From CAYWXV01 sp964462535 (lineage in GTDB: Bacteria; Bacteroidota; Ignavibacteria; OLB7), in assembly GCA_964462535.1 (NCBI GenBank), contig CAYWXV010000003.1, forward strand, positions 1 to 64,000: a stretch of DNA of 64,000 nucleotides. The letters run 5' to 3'. Position numbers and translations under genes: made by a program. This document shows, piece after piece, positions 60,366-64,000 of this stretch (the stretch's first letter is position 1; each line of letters opens with the position of its first letter). The notes under the pieces are model-generated. The model was not told the DNA's origin and made no database searches. It worked only from the letters and a program-made list of their open reading frames with translations.

Positions 60366-61325
60366 ATGAGTAAGAACAAGACGGTACTTGGTCGCGGCTT
60401 GGGTGCCCTCCTATCGGGTGTTACTGACCTGTCGGAGGAGCAGCAGCGCAACGTCCCCGGTGATGACGGCCGATCGGTTGGAGTGATTTGCCTGATCGAT
60501 ATCCACAAGGTCCGCCCCAATCCGTTCCAACCACGCATCGACTTCAGCAAGCAGGCGATTGAGGAACTCGCACAGTCAATCAAAGAGAACGGAGTTATCC
60601 AGCCCATCACAGTGCGGCGCGTAGACCACGGGTTTGAGCTCATCTCTGGAGAACGCCGGGTTCGCGCTTCGATTCTTGCCGGGCTAACCGAGATTCCCGC
60701 GTACATCCTCAATGTCGAATCCGACAGGGGCATGCTCGAGCTCGCCCTGATCGAGAACGTTCAGCGCGAGAACCTCAACCCGATAGAGGTCGCGCGAGGC
60801 TATCAGCGTCTGGTTGAAGAGTGCAGTCTCACGCAGGAAGAGGTTGCTCAAAAGGTCGGCAAGGACCGGACTACGGTCACCAACTTCCTGCGATTGCTCC
60901 GGCTGGAGCAGGTGATTCAGGTGTCGCTGCGGGACGGCGAGATATCGATGGGGCATGCGAGGGCGCTCGTGTCGATTCAGGACGACGAGCAGCGGCTGGA
61001 CGTGTGGAGACGGGTGCGCGACGAGTCGCTCTCGGTAAGAAAGACCGAGGATCTCATACGCCGCCTGGGAACGCGAGGGGAAGGGACGAACGGCGCTGCG
61101 CCACAGCCAGGACCAGCACGCCCGGTGACGCCTGGCAAGGGAAGAACGGATGTGGGGCTGGTGTACGATGAGATCGCAGTGCGCCTGCGGCATGTTCTTG
61201 GCACACAGGTTCGTGTTCGCGCCAACGAGAAGGGGGAGGGGACGATCGGTATCGACTTCTATTCGAGCGAGGATCTGGAACGGCTGCTCGAACTATTCGC
61301 CGCTATAGAACGGGCCGATCGCTAA
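60366..61325 (+). CDS. parB: Chromosome-partitioning protein ParB/Spo0J
   Basis: A 319-residue DNA- and CTP-binding partition protein. N-terminal VLGRGLGALLSG; ParB nuclease-like/CTP domain with VRPNPFQPRIDF, SIKENGVIQPITVR and ISGERRVRASILAGL; arginine-box region ENVQRENLNPIEVARGYQRL; helix-turn-helix LTQEEVAQKVGKDRTTVTNF that reads parS; a linker (TRGEGTNGAAPQPGPARPVT); and a C-terminal dimerisation domain (GTIGIDFYSSEDLERLLELF). Works with ParA encoded upstream. A GGAGA lies about 10 bases before ATG 60366. Confidence 0.95.
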   Translation: MSKNKTVLGRGLGALLSGVTDLSEEQQRNVPGDDGRSVGVICLIDIHKVRPNPFQPRIDFSKQAIEELAQSIKENGVIQPITVRRVDHGFELISGERRVRASILAGLTEIPAYILNVESDRGMLELALIENVQRENLNPIEVARGYQRLVEECSLTQEEVAQKVGKDRTTVTNFLRLLRLEQVIQVSLRDGEISMGHARALVSIQDDEQRLDVWRRVRDESLSVRKTEDLIRRLGTRGEGTNGAAPQPGPARPVTPGKGRTDVGLVYDEIAVRLRHVLGTQVRVRANEKGEGTIGIDFYSSEDLERLLELFAAIERADR

Positions 61326-61358
61326 GCTCACATCCCCCAATACATTCCGAAGAACAGC

Positions 61359-61925
61359 GTGACAGTCGTTGCAATTCTTGCGCTCGTCGCCGGGGTCTCC
61401 TATTTGATCCTGGCGATCGTCGTCTTTCGTGCCTCGCCTCGTGCCGATGATGTTGACGGGCATGTTGTTTTTGAGTTCGAGGAACCGGCAGTACTGATTG
61501 AGGGGGAGCCAACCGATCGGCGCATGCGAAAGCTGGCGGCCATTTGTGCTTCGACGGGTAGGGCGACCTTTAAGCAGCCTCTCGATTATTCGGTGGAGAG
61601 CGTTGCTCGCGTCGATCGCATGATCGTCACGGGCTGGGGGACCGACGCGGAAGACACTGGCAGGCGTCCGCTGAATGATCATGTTGTTCTCGTGTTCGGT
61701 GCCTATCTCGGAGAGGTGTTGGTACGGCGCACGAGAGGGAGGTGGGTGACGGGCTTGACCCCCGACGACCCCGGCAACGTCTTCTTTCTTAACGGGGCCA
61801 ACGACGCCGTAAGCGTCTCTCCCTTCCTGCTTGCGCGGCAGAAATTCGCGGACATGTACCGATTCGATCTTGCTGTCGCGTTCACTGCCTTGGAACAGAA
61901 GCTGAAGGAATTGAACGTCGGATGA
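61359..61925 (+). CDS. Small membrane-anchored protein of unknown function
   Basis: A 188-residue protein from GTG 61359 with an N-terminal hydrophobic helix (VVAILALVAGVSYLILAIVV) and a soluble domain. The domain has helical and mixed alpha/beta segments, including VVLVFGAYLGEVLVRRTRGR then W. The (L/F)GAYLGEV-x-R-x-x-x-GRW pattern recurs in uncharacterised bacterial proteins, some in contact-dependent immunity contexts, but I cannot assign it. Whether the domain faces cytosol or periplasm is unknown; there is no cleavage site. It sits 33 bases after parB and overlaps the thioesterase gene by ATGA, so it is part of this housekeeping operon. Confidence 0.7.
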   Translation: MTVVAILALVAGVSYLILAIVVFRASPRADDVDGHVVFEFEEPAVLIEGEPTDRRMRKLAAICASTGRATFKQPLDYSVESVARVDRMIVTGWGTDAEDTGRRPLNDHVVLVFGAYLGEVLVRRTRGRWVTGLTPDDPGNVFFLNGANDAVSVSPFLLARQKFADMYRFDLAVAFTALEQKLKELNVG

Positions 61926-62326
61926 TCGAGCGCCACACTGAGATACGTGTTGGGTACCGCGACACCGATCAGATGGGCGTCGTGCATCACGCCGTCTATC
62001 TGGAGTTCTTTGAGCAAGGGAGAACCGAGCTTCTGCGTCAGATTGGAATGGCCTATGCCGACCTGGAGCGGTCCGGTGTCATGCTCCCGGTACTCGAGTA
62101 TGGTGCCAGGATGATCAGACCCGGGCGCTATGACGATGTCGTTCGCGTCGTGAGTCGGCTGCACGTGCCGGAGGGCCCCCGCCTTCGAATTGAGTACGAG
62201 ATACTCCGCAACGATGAATTGCTCGTTACCGGACACACTGTACATGCGTTCACGCTCGCCAGCGGAATGAAGCCAATCCGCCCTCCACGCGAATTCATGC
62301 GTCTGATCGAATCTCTGAAACTGTAG
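61922..62326 (+). CDS. YbgC-like acyl-CoA thioesterase (4HBT hotdog fold)
   Basis: A 134-residue cytosolic hotdog-fold thioesterase. The catalytic/substrate motif YRDTDQMGVVHHAVYLEFFE (with Asp in DTDQMG) and GRTELLRQIGMAYADLE match the YbgC/4-hydroxybenzoyl-CoA thioesterase family. VRVVSRLHVPEGPRLRIEYE fits the central strand set. It hydrolyses acyl-CoA or acyl-ACP thioesters. Starts in the stop of the preceding gene (ATGA) and is followed one base later by the permease gene. In many bacteria a ybgC gene neighbours tol-pal; here the neighbour is a Lol-type permease, so an envelope-lipid link is plausible. Confidence 0.9.
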   Translation: MIERHTEIRVGYRDTDQMGVVHHAVYLEFFEQGRTELLRQIGMAYADLERSGVMLPVLEYGARMIRPGRYDDVVRVVSRLHVPEGPRLRIEYEILRNDELLVTGHTVHAFTLASGMKPIRPPREFMRLIESLKL

Positions 62327-62327
62327 A

Positions 62328-63557
62328 ATGCGTGGATACCGACTGCTGATCGCGCGTCGCTACCTCTCGCCCGGCCGACGCAACAGGTTTATTGGGTTCA
62401 TCACCGCTATCGCCGTGCTGGGCGTTACGTTTGGCGTCTCCGCGCTCCTCATCTCCCTTTCAATCCTCGACGGATTCGATTCGACCCTGCGTTCGACAAT
62501 GGTTGCGTTCATGGGGCACATCGAGGTAACCTCGTTTGGGCGTCGCCCACTTCCAGATTATCGCGGGACGATCGACCGTGTCAGACGCGAACTGCCCGAA
62601 CTGCAGGCCATCAGCCCGTTTGCCTCGCGCGAGGCAATACTTCGGTCGCGTGCCGGGCTGGAGGGAATCGTTCTGAAGGGGATTGACGCTCGTTCGGACG
62701 TGTCTATGGTCAAGTCCAGAATGATCGCGGGGAAATTCGACTTCACGGACAGCAGTCCTGGGGGCAATTCCACGATCGTCATCGGGGGTCGTCTTGCGCG
62801 CAAGTTGGAGTTGTCGGTGGGAGATACGGTCGTGGTCTTCGTTCCGAACGGCATCCCTGGACCGGACAACCCCCCTCTTATCGAGCAGTTCAGGGTGGGG
62901 GGCGTCTACCAAACCGGGATGGCTGAGTACGACGACATCTACACGTACACCAGGCTTGACGTGGCGCAACGCCTGTACGAACTGAGGAGAGACCAGGTAA
63001 CCGGGTATGATATCGTATTGAAGGACGTCGAGCAGGCGGAGCCGGCCGCCCGGAAGTTGGACGTCATTATGGGATACCCACACTTTCCGCAAACGGTCTT
63101 CTCAATATTCCAGGCGATCTTCGCCTGGCTCGATCTCCAGCGTGCGCCTATTCCCGTGGTTCTGGGACTCATCAGTCTCGTAGCTGTCTTCAACATCGTC
63201 GGCACGTTGCTGATGGTCGTGCTGGAGAAGACGGAGTCGATTGGTGTCCTGGCGACAATGGGCGTTCCGCCTGGTGGGATCGCCGCGATCTTTGTGGGGC
63301 AGGGCTTGCTGATCGGAGGTGTTGGGACAATTGCCGGGTGCTTGATTTCGCTCGGTTTCACCCTTGCCCAAATGCACTATCACCTCCTCTCGCTCGATGC
63401 GGAGATCTACTACATCGACACGGTCCCTGTGTCGCTTCAGGGTTGGCACTATGCCGTGGTGGTCGCGGGAACAATCTTCCTTTGCGTCGTCTTCACGTTG
63501 ATACCCGCGTTGATTGCGAGTCGGGTTCGCCCGGTGCGCGCACTCCGGTTCCGGTAG
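62328..63557 (+). CDS. LolC/LolE-family lipoprotein-releasing ABC permease
   Basis: A 409-residue inner-membrane protein with one N-terminal helix (FIGFITAIAVLGVTFGVSAL), a periplasmic MacB-like domain (about 50-250; ISPFASREAILRSRAGLEGI, VVIGGRLARKLELSVGD-like) and three C-terminal helices (VVLGLISLVAVFNIVGTLLM, VGQGLLIGGVGTIAGCLISL, VVVAGTIFLCVVFTLIPALI). It ends with RVRPVRALRFR. The start RLLIARRYLSPGRRNRFIGF is the Lol permease signature. It works with a LolD ATPase, not in the window, to release outer-membrane lipoproteins; many lipoproteins are encoded nearby. Confidence 0.9.
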   Translation: MRGYRLLIARRYLSPGRRNRFIGFITAIAVLGVTFGVSALLISLSILDGFDSTLRSTMVAFMGHIEVTSFGRRPLPDYRGTIDRVRRELPELQAISPFASREAILRSRAGLEGIVLKGIDARSDVSMVKSRMIAGKFDFTDSSPGGNSTIVIGGRLARKLELSVGDTVVVFVPNGIPGPDNPPLIEQFRVGGVYQTGMAEYDDIYTYTRLDVAQRLYELRRDQVTGYDIVLKDVEQAEPAARKLDVIMGYPHFPQTVFSIFQAIFAWLDLQRAPIPVVLGLISLVAVFNIVGTLLMVVLEKTESIGVLATMGVPPGGIAAIFVGQGLLIGGVGTIAGCLISLGFTLAQMHYHLLSLDAEIYYIDTVPVSLQGWHYAVVVAGTIFLCVVFTLIPALIASRVRPVRALRFR

Positions 63558-63567
63558 TCCACGTGGA
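63558..63567. other. Possible parS-like palindrome
   Basis: TCCACGTGGA between the permease stop and dnaG, about 2.2 kb from parB. It shares the CACGTG core and part of the flanks of parS (consensus TGTTTCACGTGAAACA, often with C/G at the fifth position), but the outer bases differ (TAGT and AATT). Similar palindromes occur by chance inside genes, for example near 49959, so this is weak. Confidence 0.25.
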
Positions 63568-63629
63568 ATTGCATGTAGCTCCCCGTTCTTGTACACCTAT
63601 CTTGGTTGCAGATAAGACTGCTTATTCGC

Positions 63630-64000
63630 GTGGCTGGCATCCCAGAAGATATCGTAGATCGGATCCGGGCGGAGTCCAACATTGTTGACGTCGTCTCCGA
63701 CTACGTTCGCCTCCGTCGAGCCGGAAAGAACTGGCTGGGACTCTGTCCGTTTCACGAGGACAAAAAGCCCTCCCTGAACGTTGAGCCGGTCAAAGGAATC
63801 TACAAGTGCTTTGCGTGCGGGAAGGGTGGGAACGTCTTCACCTTCCTGATGGAACTAAACGGTTGGACGTTTCCCGAGGCAGCAAGAAACCTCGCAGGTC
63901 AACTTGGTATCGAGATTCCCGAGGACGACCGGGACCGGAAGGAGCTGGCCGAGACGGAGCGACTCTCGGCGGCCGTTGCAGACGCCGCAGCCTATTTCCG
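63630..64000 (+). CDS. dnaG: DNA primase (3'-truncated by window edge)
   Basis: N-terminal 123 residues of DnaG, which makes RNA primers for replication. From GTG 63630: VAGIPEDIVDRIRAESNIVD (GTG read as Met), VVSDYVRLRRAGKNWLGLCP, then FHEDKKPSLNVEPVKGIYK and CFACGKGGNVFTFLMELNGW. The CHC2-type zinc motif is complete (CPFH, then CFAC: Cys-x2-His and Cys-x2-Cys). FPEAARNLAGQLGIEIPED follows. The TOPRIM catalytic domain lies beyond the window. A TTG at 63606 in the same frame would add eight residues; the GTG is preferred as it fits the family start. Confidence 0.95.
   Translation, partial: MAGIPEDIVDRIRAESNIVDVVSDYVRLRRAGKNWLGLCPFHEDKKPSLNVEPVKGIYKCFACGKGGNVFTFLMELNGWTFPEAARNLAGQLGIEIPEDDRDRKELAETERLSAAVADAAAYF

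Noticed and set aside
1..64000. Insertion sequences, phage genes, toxin-antitoxin pairs, tRNA or rRNA
   Set aside because: No transposase, integrase or small paired toxin-antitoxin genes recognised, and no tRNA or rRNA motif noticed on either strand by eye; a covariance-model search was not possible here.

Overview
The window most likely comes from a free-living, Gram-negative, respiring member of the Bacteroidota/FCB group with a rather high G+C content. Evidence: four very large exported proteins end in type A Por-secretion (T9SS) sorting domains. A TonB receptor starts with a carboxypeptidase-regulatory-like domain. There are many outer-membrane barrels, a cytochrome bd subunit, a split B12-dependent acyl-CoA mutase and an HYC_CC_PP-type copper-locus protein. 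A Kapabacteria/Ignavibacteria-like lineage fits, but no marker here fixes the taxonomy. I see no rRNA, tRNA, CRISPR array, transposon or prophage. Both edges cut genes: cydB on the left and dnaG on the right.

Layout. 1-4925: 3' part of cydB, a 0.7 kb stretch with no convincing gene, two related outer-membrane barrel genes on the minus strand, another barrel gene, and a short AMACR-like CoA-transferase family III gene ending in a perfect bidirectional terminator. 5013-6386: a vanadium-haloperoxidase-like lipoprotein. 6629-12263: an OmpR-type regulator, a five-PAS soluble histidine kinase and a B12-dependent acyl-CoA mutase large subunit whose two substrate-selecting residues look isobutyryl-CoA-mutase-like. 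12433-15270: a DPPR-synthase-like UbiA prenyltransferase, a J-domain protein and a short-chain dehydrogenase. 15368-18362: four tandem paralogous exported proteins sharing an FD(D/E)YG-x-R motif and a W-x-W-(K/E)-GIPL motif.

18387-28319 is a heavy-metal (probably Cu/Ag) handling island. It holds a TonB receptor with cysteines at its plug, a cytosolic HMA chaperone, an exported Cys-rich protein, a TolC/CusC-like channel, a CusB-like adaptor with an N-terminal metal-binding domain, a CusA-like pump with a Met/Gly/Ser-rich insert, and an exported HMA protein. 28476-31819 adds an outer-membrane barrel, a Tat-exported molybdopterin oxidoreductase and a tetraheme c-type cytochrome lipoprotein, a likely periplasmic redox pair. 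32000-37047 holds a BNR/Asp-box repeat protein, an exported Ntn hydrolase, a MarR regulator and an NmrA-like protein.

37091-47028 is a 10 kb block of three tandem T9SS-targeted repeat proteins with about 14, 20 and 21 copies of a (Y/F)xGGxF-x-x-AGG repeat. Divergent from it, 47342-56785 encodes an ECF sigma factor, a one-TM anti-sigma-like protein, a protein with two OmpA-like domains and an 1881-residue T9SS cargo with a glycine-rich core and about six SPD-2/Hydin-like repeats. The right end (56825-64000) is housekeeping: a GT9 glycosyltransferase, an UPF0173 metallo-hydrolase, a Nudix hydrolase, parA, parB, a small membrane-anchored unknown, a YbgC-like thioesterase, a LolC/E permease and the start of dnaG.

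The most unusual content is the four-paralog exported family beside the metal-efflux island, the Met-rich insert in the CusA-like pump, the mutase active-site signature, and the paired T9SS repeat-protein and sigma-factor loci.
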